Shown here: positions 36,090 to 47,253 of the stretch, piece by piece
How positions within the stretch are numbered: position 1 is the first letter of the stretch
Layout of the letters: every line of letters starts with the position of its first letter
NCBI GenBank assembly: GCA_019022495.1
Contig: JAFEKR010000040.1
Coordinates: 1-64,000 of the forward strand
DNA: 64,000 nt
Source of the DNA: Epichloe hybrida
Taxonomy: Eukaryota > Ascomycota > Sordariomycetes > Hypocreales > Clavicipitaceae
Direction: 5' to 3'
The notes under the pieces: generated by a model
Told to the model about the DNA's origin: nothing
Databases searched by the model: none
What the model saw: the letters and a program-made list of their open reading frames with translations, nothing else
Made by a program: the position numbers and the translations under genes

Positions 36090-39000
36090 TAATTAGTATA
36101 AACCTAGGAATATAATCTTACTATAGAATACCCTATAGATAATAAAATAAGAATATAAGTATCTTTATAATAAGATAACTAGTAGTTAGCTATATAAGTG
36201 CTATTTAATATAGGTATATAGTCTTTAATAATTTATCTAAAATTATTATTAAAAAAGGATTAGGAAAATATAATTTAATTAGATAGAATATTAAAGAGTA
36301 TAAGTAAAAAAGTAATTTTATATTAAGGAATTCTAAAAAAATTAGTTAAGATAAAAGATAGTATAGGATTTATAAAGGTTTACTAAGTTAGTTACTTTAT
36401 TACTAATATAGATAAAGGGATAATTCTAGATATAAACTAGATTAAAGAATATTTACCTATAATTATATATTAGGAGTATAAATACTAGAGATATCTAGTA
36501 ATAAAATATCTTTCCTTTACTTATAGTAAGTAGTAAGTATATAAAGAGAAAAAAATAGTAGTAGTTACTTTATTATTAGAAGTAATAAAGATTAAGCTAA
36601 GTATTCTAGAAAATAAAAATTAAAAAGGAAAAGGCTAATTAAAGGACCTAGTAATAATAGATATATAAATAAATAGTAAAGTAACTATATAAATCCTAGA
36701 GTATGCTTATTTATAGTAAAAAAGTAAAGGTATTATAGTTATACTAATTTTAGAAAATATAAGTAGTAAAGAAGCTATATTAAATTAGGATAAGAGCACT
36801 AAGTGCCTTATACTAATAATCCTAGAAGAATATAGAGAGTTTATAGATATTTTTTCTAAAGAGTTAGTAAGTAAGCTTCTTAAACTAGGAGGTTATACTT
36901 ATATAATTAAATTAGAAAAAAGGAAAACATTACCTTAAGGGCCTATATATAATTTAGCTAAAAAGGAGCTAGAGGTTCTTAAAGAGTACCTTATAAGTAT
37001 ATAGCTTAAAGGGTAAATTAAAAGATTAGTTAGCTTAGCTAAAGCCCTAATTTTATTTATTTTAAAGAAAGAAAGGAAATTAAGGCTTTATATAGATTAT
37101 AAGGGCTTAAATAAGATTATAATTAAGAATAAGGCCCCTTTACCTCTTATTACTAAAATTCTTAATTAATTAGTAAGTATAGTTATTTTTATAGTCTTAG
37201 ATTTAAAAGATATATATTACTAGCTATATATTTACTTAGGTAATAAGTAAAAAATAGCGTTTTATTATTAATATAGTTACTTTAAATATCTAGTAATACT
37301 ATTTAAACTAGTTAATATATTAGTAACTTTTTAGGAGTATATTAATAATACTCTTAAAGTACTTATTAATAAGACTTATATTATCTATTTAGATAATATA
37401 CTAATATATAGTAGTAAGGTTAAAGAGTATATAAAGCATATTAAATAAGTTTTATATAGGTTTAGAAAGGTAAGCCTTTTAATTAACCTTAAGAAATATT
37501 AATTTTTAGTTAAGGAAGTTAAATTTTTAGGCTTTAAGATATTAAAGAAAGGTATTATAATAAACCTAGTAAGAGTTAAAGTAATTATAACCTAGCTAAT
37601 ATTATATAGTGTTTTTAATATTTAGTTATTTCTTAGTTTTACTAGATTTTACTACTATTTTATTAAATAGTATAGTAAAGTTATTATTTTATTAATAAAT
37701 TACCTTAGAGGGAATTAACTAGTAATATTTAAACTAAAACTCTATAAGTTAGTAATATTTAAAGAACTTTAATAAAGATTTTAGGAAGTGCTAATTCTAG
37801 TGTATTTTAACTTACTTATATATCTTAGAGTAAAGATAAATATATCTAGATATATAATTAAGGCTATACTTATAATATTAGTGCTAGGTTACTAGCACTT
37901 AGTTATATTTATATTAAGGAAAATAACTAATACTAAATTATAATATTTAATACCTAATAGTAAATTATTAGCTATCTAAGAGGCTTTTTATATATAGAGA
38001 CACTATCTTACTTATTTAGCTTATATAATTAAAGTTATTATAGATTACTTAAACTATAAGTACCTTACTATAAAGCTTAAGCTTACTAGTAAGTAAGTAA
38101 CTATACTTAATAAGCTTTATTCTTTTAATTTTAAGATTATATATTATATAAGGAAATTAAATCCTACTAACTTACTTTTAAGAAAACTAGATTTTATAAG
38201 TAAGGTAAGGAAAGAGAAAGTAATAACTATATAACTTCTTACCTTTTTATTTAAATTTATAAATACTAAGTAATAGGAATACTATAGTAATATTATTAGT
38301 GCTATAGGTTTCTTAAAAACATTACTTAGTATAACTTATAGTTAGTTATAATAATACTATAATAATATTACTAATATCTAGGGTTTTAAAAAATCATAAC
38401 TTAACTATATTCCTAAAGAACCTAATAATCTAAATAATCTTAGAAGAGTTATATTAGTAAGGTTATTTAATACTTTTTATACTTCTATTAATAAGTAATA
38501 AGCTAGCTATAGTAATACTATTAGTACCTAGTATATATATTATTTATTACTTAATTATTTTAATTTTCCTATTAGACTAGCTATTTTTAATAAGGATAAA
38601 CTAGTATAGGTTATTACTAGTAAGTAATAAGGGCGCCCCTTAAAAATATCACTTATTTATATCCTTATAAGACTAGAAGTATTTATTAAACTAATTACTT
38701 ATAAAGATATTATAGCTAGGATTTAATTTATTTAGAAAACCTCTTTTAAGTTTAACTCTAACTTTCTAGAAAAGAGCTTAGAATTAAAACCCCTAATTTA
38801 AGTCTTATTATATAAAGTATAGTAAGGTAATAACTTTACTATAGCTTAATTAAAGTTACTTAAAAGTAGTAATCTAGCTATATCCTAGATATAGTTAATT
38901 AAACTCTCTAAGCTATTAATATTTAAGAATTATATTTTTATTTCTCTAGGTATAAGAAAAGAAATTTTATTACTAACTTATAATAACCTTATTACTAGGC

Positions 39001-40240
39001 ACTAAGAAGTAAGTAAAACTCTTTATTAGATTATAAACTAATATTATTAGCTAATAATAAAGAAAGATATAAAGGTATATATTAGTACTTATATAAATTA
39101 TTAGACTTTAAAACTAAGGCATTATAAACTATATAGTAAGCTAGCTATACTACTAGTGCTTAATTACCTTTTTTAAGAATTATTAATAGATTTTATTACT
39201 AGACTTTTACTAGTAAAAGACTTAAATTAGACTTATAATATAATTCTAGTTATTATTAACTATTTTATAAAATATAGTATTTATATCCCTATTTTAATAT
39301 AACTAACTAGTAATAGCCTAGTAATTATATTCTTAGAATATATTTTTAGAGACTATAAAGCCCTAGAAAGTATTATAATAAACTAAGGTTTTATATTTAC
39401 TAGTAGTTTTTAAATAACTTTTCATTATTTTCTTATAACTAAGTACTTACTTAGTATTACTTTTTACCCCTAGATAAATAGCTAGATAAAATATTTAAAC
39501 TAGGCCTTAGAATATTATTTAAGGGCTTTTACTTATACTAAATAAACTAATTAGGTAAATAACCTATTAATAGCGTAATTTATATATAATATAAGTAATT
39601 ACTTAATATATAGCTATATACTAGTAAAGGTATTATAAGGTTATAATCCTAGAGGTCTATAGTAAGTAATAGTAAATATCCCTTTAGTAAATAATTAAGC
39701 TAAAAGTAAAGTTTTAGTACTAAAAGAGAAGTATACTATAATTAAATAGCTTTTAAGTAACTTATAAACTTAGTATAAAAAATATTATAACTAGAAGAAA
39801 ACTCTAATAAGGTTTAAAGTTAGTAACTATATTTTACTATTAATAAAGAATATTAACCTAAGATACCTTAGTAAGAAGCTAGCTATAAAGTACTTAAGCC
39901 CTTATAAGATTAAAAATGTAATTAAAAGTTATAAATTAGTATATTAATTAAAATTACTACTTAGGACTTAATTATATAATATATTTAATATTACTAGTCT
40001 TAAACCTTTTAAAAGGGATTTAATAAATATAGAAAATATATCCTTATTATAAGATACTATTAAAGATAATAAATAAGAGTTTAAAGTTAAGAGAATTATT
40101 TTATATTACTATAATAAAAGGTATTATAAATACCTAGTTAAATAAAAAATCTATAATACTTTAAAGAATTCTTAGGTATTAAAAAGGGATTTTATTACTA
40201 AAGAAATTATTTATAACTATAAGTAATAGCTAAGTAATAA
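36090..40240 (+). pseudogene. G1-B pol relic: protease to chromodomain
   Basis: This is the most complete plus-strand G1 pol. RT lies at about 36940-37750 (LxLYIDYKGLNKI near 37090; YLDN box near 37388-37400). RNase H follows at about 37790-38280. The integrase zinc-binding part is near 38990-39120 and the core at about 39190-39560 (DFITxLL, IILVIINYFIKYSIYIPI, FYPQINSQ, LNQALEYYLRAF). A C-terminal part at about 39770-40000 (SNYILLLIKNINLRYL, KYLSPYKI) leads into a chromodomain at about 40090-40240 (YYKYLVK). Most Asp/Gly/Trp catalytic positions are changed by G-to-A or C-to-T. Confidence 0.85.
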
Positions 40241-41153
40241 AGTTAATATAAGGTAATTATAATTTATAAGTTAATATACTAAAGATATTAGAAAATAAAG
40301 TTAATTTACTTAGATAACTTAAATAATCTATTATATAGCTACTAAGCACTTATATCTTTATAATAGAGTTAGTCCCTAAGATTACTAGTCTCTTATTATT
40401 AGTAATAACTATAGGACTTATAGAGAAAAAGGCCTTAGGAGTATTTTTATTATTAAAATCCCTCTTTTTATATATATAAACCTAAAGTATACTAGGAAGC
40501 TTAATAAAACTAATATATTTAGGTAAATTAATAGTATTTAGTATAAACTACTAGTAAGTTAATTAAGCATTAGCTATATATATTAAGAAAGCTTACTATT
40601 AGGATCTTTTAGGCTATAAAGTAAAGATAGTTTAAAATATTAATTTAGGTCTTTAGATTTATAGTATTACTTAGTAATACTATTATAGTATATTTATTAT
40701 ATTTTACCTTATAAGGAATATTAGTAAATATTTAAGTATAGTAAATATTTAAGTATAGTAAATATTTAAGTATAGTAAATATTTAAGTATAGTAAATATA
40801 ATTATACTTACTTTATTCTAATAGTAATAATTACCTTTAGAAGTAGCTTTAATAAGTTTAAATAGCCTATTATAAAGCTATATAATTTAAGCTAGAGTCT
40901 AGTAATATATAAATAATAAGTTAGTAAATTTTAGTTAAAAGAGATATACTATAATATAGTTTTTATTATTTTAGAAGTAATAAGTATATTTTATTAAATA
41001 GCCTATTAAATATTAGCTATAAAAAATAGTAAGTAAGTAAAGAAATTATACTTAAAGATTTATTATATTCTATAAGGAAGGTCTTTTTATTAATAAGGTA
41101 TTCTAGGATCTTATAGGTATTATTTTTAGGAGAATATTTTATATTATTACTTA
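40240..41153 (+). other. G1-B post-pol region, first part
   Basis: It is conserved with G1-C (about 57050-56100 on the minus strand) and holds no domain I can name. It contains a 17-bp tandem repeat (40722-40800) and lacks roughly 150 bp that G1-C has at the same point. It continues after hAT-2 at 42955. Confidence 0.6.
40722..40800. repeat. 17-bp tandem repeat, about 4-5 units
   Basis: Unit aaatatttaagtatagt. G1-C has a single related unit at the same place (near 56495-56510, followed by cgtggcgg on its coding strand), so the array arose in G1-B together with a local deletion. Confidence 0.85.
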
Positions 41154-41161
41154 CTAATAAT

Positions 41162-42946
41162 CAGAGTATTGCACTAAAACGTGTAGTGTAGTGTAGTATT
41201 TATAGTGTAGTGTAGTAATTACACTATAAACTACACTACACTATAAACTACACTAACTACAAGGAAAAAAAAACTACATTACACTAACTACAAACACTAT
41301 AAATGTAGTATTAGACTTTTTATTAGTTATTAGTATTATAAGGATTAAAAGAATGCTAGTTATATAAAAGCTTTTATTATTACCTATTTTATTTTATTAG
41401 TTATAGAATTTATAATATTATATTATTTTAGTAATTTTACTATAACTAAGTAAGGTTATATATAATATTATACTTTTTTAATAATACTATTTAACTTAAT
41501 ACTTTATTTCCCTAATATAACTTAAAGAAAAACCTTCTTATTATATTATTTACTATTTCTATAAATTATTTTATATTTCTATAAATTATTTTATATTTCT
41601 ATAAATTATTATTATTACTTATTTTAAAAAAACTATAAAAAGAACTACTAGTAAACTTAATATAAGTAGCTTATTATATCTTATTATAGCTTATAATAGC
41701 TTATTATATCTTATTATAGCTTATAATAGCTTATAATAGCTTATAATAGCTTATAATAGCTTATAATAGCTTATAATACTAGTATTACTAATATTACTAG
41801 TATTACTAAGATTACTATAGTAAAAGCTATAGTTTTTAATAACTTAGTATTTTAAGGTTTTTAAAAATATTAATATTATAAAAATGTTTTCTCTTTTATA
41901 TTTTTTTAAAATAATAATAAAAGTAAAATAATAGTAATAATAGTAATTAAGTAATAATAGTAATAATAGTAATTAAGTAATAATAGTAATAATAGTATTA
42001 ATAGTAATAATAGTAATTAAGGTTATTAAAGTTATTAAAGCTCTTATAATAAGTATAGTATATTATATAAAAGTAAGTCTTAGTTTTATTTTAAAAAATA
42101 AGTTAAACTTATTTTTTATAGCTTAATTAAGCTATATAGGGTAATTAAAATAATACTATTAATTCTTTATTAATAGATTATAAATATTAGTTTATTATAT
42201 TCTTTATTTATATATTATAGTAATAAGATATATAAAGTTACTATATATAACTTCTTAAGGCTTTAGAATTATAAAGCTAAAAGTAATATTTAATTAGTTT
42301 AAATCTTAAATAAATGGTTTAAGCTTTTTTTAAGTTCTTATTATATTAAGAATAAGATTTAAGTACTAAGTATATATTTTATTAACTTCTAGTAATTTAT
42401 CTAGATTTCTTAATTAATTTTATTCTATTAGTTTAGGGTATTTTTTATTTAAAATAATAATAATAGTATTTTAAAATATAAAATAATTAATAGTAATAGT
42501 AAATAAAATAATAAGAAGGTTTTTCTTTAAGTTATATTAGTAAAATAAAGTATTAGGTATAATAGTATTATTAAAAAGTTATAATATTATAAATTACCCT
42601 AGTTATAGTAAAATCCTTAAAAAAAGGTAAATTTTATAAATTATATAACTAATTAGGTAAAATAGGTAATAATAAAAGCTTCTAAATAACTAGCCTTCTT
42701 TTAATCCTTATAATAACCTTATATAATAAAAAAGCCCACTTTTTTTTTACTAATACTATATTTGTAGTTTTTATAGTTAGTGTAATTAGTAACTACACTA
42801 ACTACACTACACTATAAGCAAAAAAAAACTACACTACACTACACTATAAAAAAAAAATACACTATACTAACTATAAAAAAAAAACTATAATACATTAACT
42901 ATAAGAAAAAAAAAACTACACTAACTACACTATAAATAATACTTTA
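41162..42946 (+). mobile_element. hAT-2: non-coding hAT element, 1785 bp
   Basis: It begins cagagtattg and ends taatacttta (from CAATACTCTG), flanked by 8-bp duplications ctaataat (41154-41161 and 42947-42954). It is the only hAT-1/2/3 family copy that is both uninterrupted and correctly flanked, so it defines the family. Both subterminal regions are arrays of tagtg/cacta; the middle holds short tandem repeats. There is no transposase. It lies in the post-pol region of G1-B. Confidence 0.94.
41685..41815. repeat. Short tandem arrays inside hAT-2
   Basis: Units of agcttataat and agcttattatatctt alternate and then run eight or so times, grading into tattactaa-type units. They are homologous in position to arrays in hAT-1 and hAT-3, with a different count in each. 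Confidence 0.85.
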
Positions 42947-42954
42947 CTAATAAT

Positions 42955-43934
42955 AGTGTATATATAAAATCTTTTTTAAAGTTATTTTACTAGTAATAAG
43001 TTAGTAATAAAGATACTATAAGAATATAATAAACTTATAATAAGATTTTAAAAGAAGTTTACTTTAGAGAAAACTTTATAGGAGATTTTATATAAGACTT
43101 TATAGGAGTTTTTTTAGTTAATAAATCTTCTTAAGGTATTAATAAAGGTAAAGTTTTAATATAAGACTTAGATATAGTAAACTAGCTATAAGTTAGCTAT
43201 AATAAACTAAATAAAGAAGTTATACTAGTAAGAGTATAAACTTATAAGCTAGATAAGGGCAAAAAACTAAGATAAATAAGGAGAATAAATAATAATAATA
43301 ATTAGGGACTAAAAGAGATTAGTAATTACTAAGTAATAGTAATAAAAGAGCTACTACTTAGCTAGTAAAGGTAACTTATAAGGTTAAGGGATATTATAAG
43401 AGAAAGAAAGTATATAAAAGGGAGGGAAAATTAGTCTCTTTATATTAACCCTAGACCCCTTAAGTAATCTAATGCACTATATATAGGTAATTTATAAATT
43501 ATAATAATAACTATTAGCACTACTAATTATATATATGCCTAATAGCTATAAACTTATAGTAACTATAATATAAGCCCTTTAGTTAGACTATTTAAAACTA
43601 TAGTATTAAGTACCTTATTTATTTAAACTAATTATAAAAATTAATATAGGTTATCTATTTTTTTTCTTCTAGCTATATAATAGGTAATAATATTTATTTT
43701 ACTATGTTAAAGCTATATATAAGCTACTATTTAAATATTACTAACTATAATAAAGGGGGTTATTTTTAATTAGTAATATTATTATTATTATTTCTTTTTA
43801 TTTACCTATATATCTAATATCTAGATATAAGGTACCCTATCTTATTTTCCTTATAAAGGTTTAATATAATAACTATACCCTAAGTAAGTAGCTTATTTTA
43901 TAATTAAGGTTAATTATATATAGGGGAGATATTA
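42955..43934 (+). pseudogene. G1-B post-pol region, second part, possible basic reading frame
   Basis: It is conserved with G1-C (about 55990-55075 minus strand). Read with TAA/TAG as Gln, about 43000-43440 gives a Gln-, Lys- and Arg-rich segment that ends in a KxKGYYKRKEK run in both copies. This may be a short third protein or the remains of an older insertion; I do not recognise it. It ends at the purine-rich taggggagat (43921-43930), a likely polypurine tract, just before the 3' LTR. Confidence 0.45.
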
Positions 43935-44204
43935 TATTAGGAGCGTAAAGGTTAAAGATAGGATATTTATTAAAGTAAGTCTTTAAAAAACCTTTAGGCT
44001 ATATAAATAATAAAGAGGCTAGCTAGCTATAAGATAGCTATATACTTATAAAGCAAGGTATTTATTAAAGACTATATATATTATTAGTACTAGGTTAGAG
44101 ATTAAAACGTTTATGCACTTACCTTTAGCTAGTATTTATCTAGTAGTAACTACAATAGTCTTAGCTATTACTTTATTTATAACCTTTTAGTGCAAGCTAT
44201 GACA
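43935..44204 (+). repeat. G1-B 3' LTR (270 bp)
   Basis: It starts tattaggagc and ends gcaagctatgaca. The inner start is mutated and the outer end keeps tgcaag and gaca. The following bases (ttata) do not repeat the sequence before the 5' LTR (actat). Confidence 0.93.
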
Positions 44205-45400
44205 TTATAGTTATTTAAGCTAATTTATATAGGAATAATAATTTAGCTTCTTTACTTAGTTACTAAACAATAATACATAGAATAAATACTATGTATTATT
44301 TATCTAAGCAAAAAATCCTCTAACAAATCCAATATTAAATTAAATATTAAGGTTTAATTTCGGTTTAACTAGATATTTGGACTTTATTTAATTTAAAGTC
44401 TTATCTAGGGGTTATTATAAGCTAGCTTAGTCTAAACTTTAAGCTAGAATATAAGCTAATTAGTAAGTCTTTTAATTAGTATTAATTCTATTATTTACTA
44501 ATTATTCTAGTTATAGGATTTAAATATCTATCAAATTCATATACAAGAGCTTATATTTACTAACGCTTTAATAATCTTATTAAAGACTATTACTTAAAGC
44601 CTAAGGATATTCTTAGGTAAGTTATTTCTTTAAATATTATAACTATTATTACACTTTAATTCTAATTTATATATAGTTTTACTAGGGATAATAGTTCTAA
44701 TAATAATACTTTTATAACTTCTTATATTAATAAGAGTAATAATAGTATTAGTATTAAACTATATAATATCTAATATATAGCTTACGTTCTTAATATTATA
44801 GCTAAGGATATTATTATGAATTTTATTAAATCTATGTCTTCTAAGGAAAACTTAGAAAGTTTTAAAAATAGTAAATATCTTTACTATTTTACAAAAGAAA
44901 CTTTATATATCTAAGGGAATCCTGATTTTTAACAATTTAAATCCTTAGCAAATAGTAAGTAATTAATCTATTATTCTTTACTATTTTTTTTCTAATAATA
45001 CTAATATTAATTATAGGTATACTAGAAAAGGTTAAAAGGATTACTATTTTAATTAAGAATAACTAAGCTTTACATAAAACTTAGTTAAAATGCATTAGAA
45101 AAGCAAAAATATAAGGTAACCTAGCTAAGAATTATAATATTATAAAGATTCCTTTAGGTAAGTCTTTAATTCTTATTATAATTATACCTAATACTAATCT
45201 ATTATATTTATAGCTAATAAAATAAGGTAAAATTTAACCTATAAGAAAATTAATACTTCTTTAAAGCTTAAAGAAGCTATTATTCTTCTTAATAAGGAAA
45301 CTAATATTACTACCCTTAAGGATACTATACCTATAACATAAGAATAGGCTAATTTAGTAACCTTAAGCAGTATATTAGAGGTTTTTTATAAACTTACTAT
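44205..45400 (+). pseudogene. hAT transposase relic, lightly mutated
   Basis: Read through a few TAA codons, 44678-44830 gives a DNSSNNNTFI segment followed by an LxNIxYIAYVLNIIAKDII segment. This is the signature of the hAT transposase catalytic region (family TDNASNNxT followed by RCxAHxLNLxVxDxL). At 45255-45400 follow LKLKEAI and a LSSILEVFYKLT segment, matching the later part of the domain (family LxxILxPFxxxT). The C-terminal dimerisation domain is missing because hAT-3 starts at 45401. Unlike its neighbours it keeps many CAA, CAT and TGG codons. A perfect 12-bp inverted repeat lies upstream (44269-44300). Confidence 0.8.
44269..44300. repeat. Perfect 12-bp inverted repeat, 8-base loop
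   Basis: aataatacatag, loop aataaata, then ctatgtattatt. It lies between the G1-B LTR and the hAT transposase relic, in a stretch with little RIP. Its role is unknown. Confidence 0.85.
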
Positions 45401-47253
45401 TAGAGTATTACACTAAAACGTGTAGTATAGTGTAGTATTTGTAGTGTAGTGTAGTAACTATACTACAAACTACACTACACTATAAACTACACTAACTATA
45501 AGGAAAAAAAAACTACACTATACTAACTATAAAAAAAAAAAACTATAATACATTACACTACAAATTTTTTTTCCTAAACTACACTAACTATAAACACTAT
45601 AAATATAGTATTAGTCTTTTTATTAGTTATTAGTATTTATAAGGTTAAAAGAAAGCTAGTTATATAAAAGCTTTTATTATTACTTATTTTATTAAATTAG
45701 TTATAGAATTTATAATATTATTTTATTTTTATAATTTTATTATAACTAAGTAAGGTTATATATAATATTATACTTTTTTAATAATACTATTTAACTTAAT
45801 ACTTTATTTCCCTAATATAACTTAAAGAAAAACCTTCTTATTATATTATGTACTATTTCTATAAATTATTTTATATTTCTATAAATTATTATTATTACTT
45901 ATTTTAAAAAAACTATAAAAAGAACTACTAGTAAACTTAATATAAGTAGCTTATTATATCTTATTATAGCTTATAATAGCTTATAATAGCTTATAATAGC
46001 TTATAATACTAATATTACTAATATTACTAGTATTACTAAGATTACTAAGATTACTTATAATATTATTAGTGTTAAAGTTTAATAATAAATAAATAATAAA
46101 TAAATAATAAATAAATAACTTAAATATAAATACTAGTAATTATAAGTAAATTACTATAGTAAAAGCTATAGTTTTTAATAACTTAGTATTTTAAGGTTTT
46201 TAAAAATATTAATATTATAAAAATGTTTTCTCTTTTGTGTTTTTTTAAAATAATAATAAATGTAAAATAATAGTAATTATAGTAATTATAGTAATTAAGG
46301 TTATAAAAGTTATTAAAGCTTTTATAATAAGTATAGTATATTATATAATACTAAGTCCTAGTATTATTTTTTATAGCTTATTTAAGCTATATAGGGTAAT
46401 TAAAATAATACTATTTGTTATCTATTAATACATTATAAATATTAGTCTATTATATTCTTTCTTTATATATTATTATAATAAGATATATAAAGTTACTATA
46501 TATAACTTCTTAAAGCTTTAGAATTATAAAGCTTAAAGTAATATTTAATTAGTTTAAATAGGTAATAAATAGTTTAAGCTTTTTTTAAGTTCTTATTATA
46601 TTAATAATAATATTAAAGTACTAAGTATATATTCTATTAACTTTTATATATTTATTTAGATTTCTAATTTAATTTAATTATATTAGTTTAGGTATTTTTT
46701 AATTAAATTAATAATAAAAATATAAAATAATTAATAATAATAGTAAATAAAATAATTAAAAAGGTTTTTCTTAAAGTTATATTAGTAAAATAAAGTGATA
46801 AGTATAATAGTATTATTAAAAAGGTATAATATTATAAATAACCCTAGTTATAGTAAAATTCCCAAAAAAAGGTAAATATTATAAATTCTATAACTAATTA
46901 AGTAAAATAGGTAATAATGAAAGCTTCTATATAACTAGCTTTCTTTTAATCCTTATAATAACATTATATAATAAAAAGGCCCACTTTTTTTTTACTAACA
47001 CTACATTGTAGTTTTTGTAGTTAACTACACTAACTACACTACAATACAAGTAAAAAAAAACTACAATACACTACACTACAAAAAAAAAAAAACTACACTA
47101 CACTAACTATAAAAAAAAAACTACAATATACTACAATATACTACACTATAAAAAAAAAAACTACATTACACTAACTATAAGAAAAAAAAAACTACACTAT
47201 AAATACAAGTTTTTCCTAAAAACTACACTAACTACACTACAAACAATACTCTG
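45401..47253 (+). mobile_element. hAT-3: non-coding hAT element with mismatched flanks
   Basis: It begins tagagtatta (from CAGAGTATTG) and ends intact caatactctg; it is collinear with hAT-2 along its length. The flanking octamers differ: cttactat (45393-45400) and gttaggag (47254-47261). The left neighbour is a hAT transposase gene and the right neighbour is the middle of the G2 RT gene, each cut in mid-domain. This is expected if two copies at different places recombined. The right terminus is better preserved than the left. Confidence 0.9.
45945..46060. repeat. Short tandem arrays inside hAT-3
   Basis: Units of agcttataat (four or so) followed by tattactaa and tattactag-type units, shorter than in hAT-2. 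Confidence 0.8.

Larger units (their letters stand above)
7860..44204 (+). mobile_element. G1-B: gypsy G1 copy hosting a nest of later insertions
   Basis: Its own sequence is 7860-7938, 34639-41153 and 42955-44204: 5' LTR, gag, pol, a long post-pol part and the 3' LTR. Foreign inserts are G3 with its own inserts (7939-34633) and hAT-2 (41162-42946). Removing G3 rejoins a 270-bp LTR exactly (79 + 191 bp). The flanks do not carry a matching 5-bp duplication (actat on the left, ttata on the right). The left flank is G3-r, but its continuation is not found on the right, so one end has probably been exchanged or lost. Confidence 0.88.

Noticed and set aside
44205..44209. Target duplication for G1-B
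   Set aside because: ttata does not equal actat (7855-7859), and shifting the LTR edges by one or two bases does not give a match.
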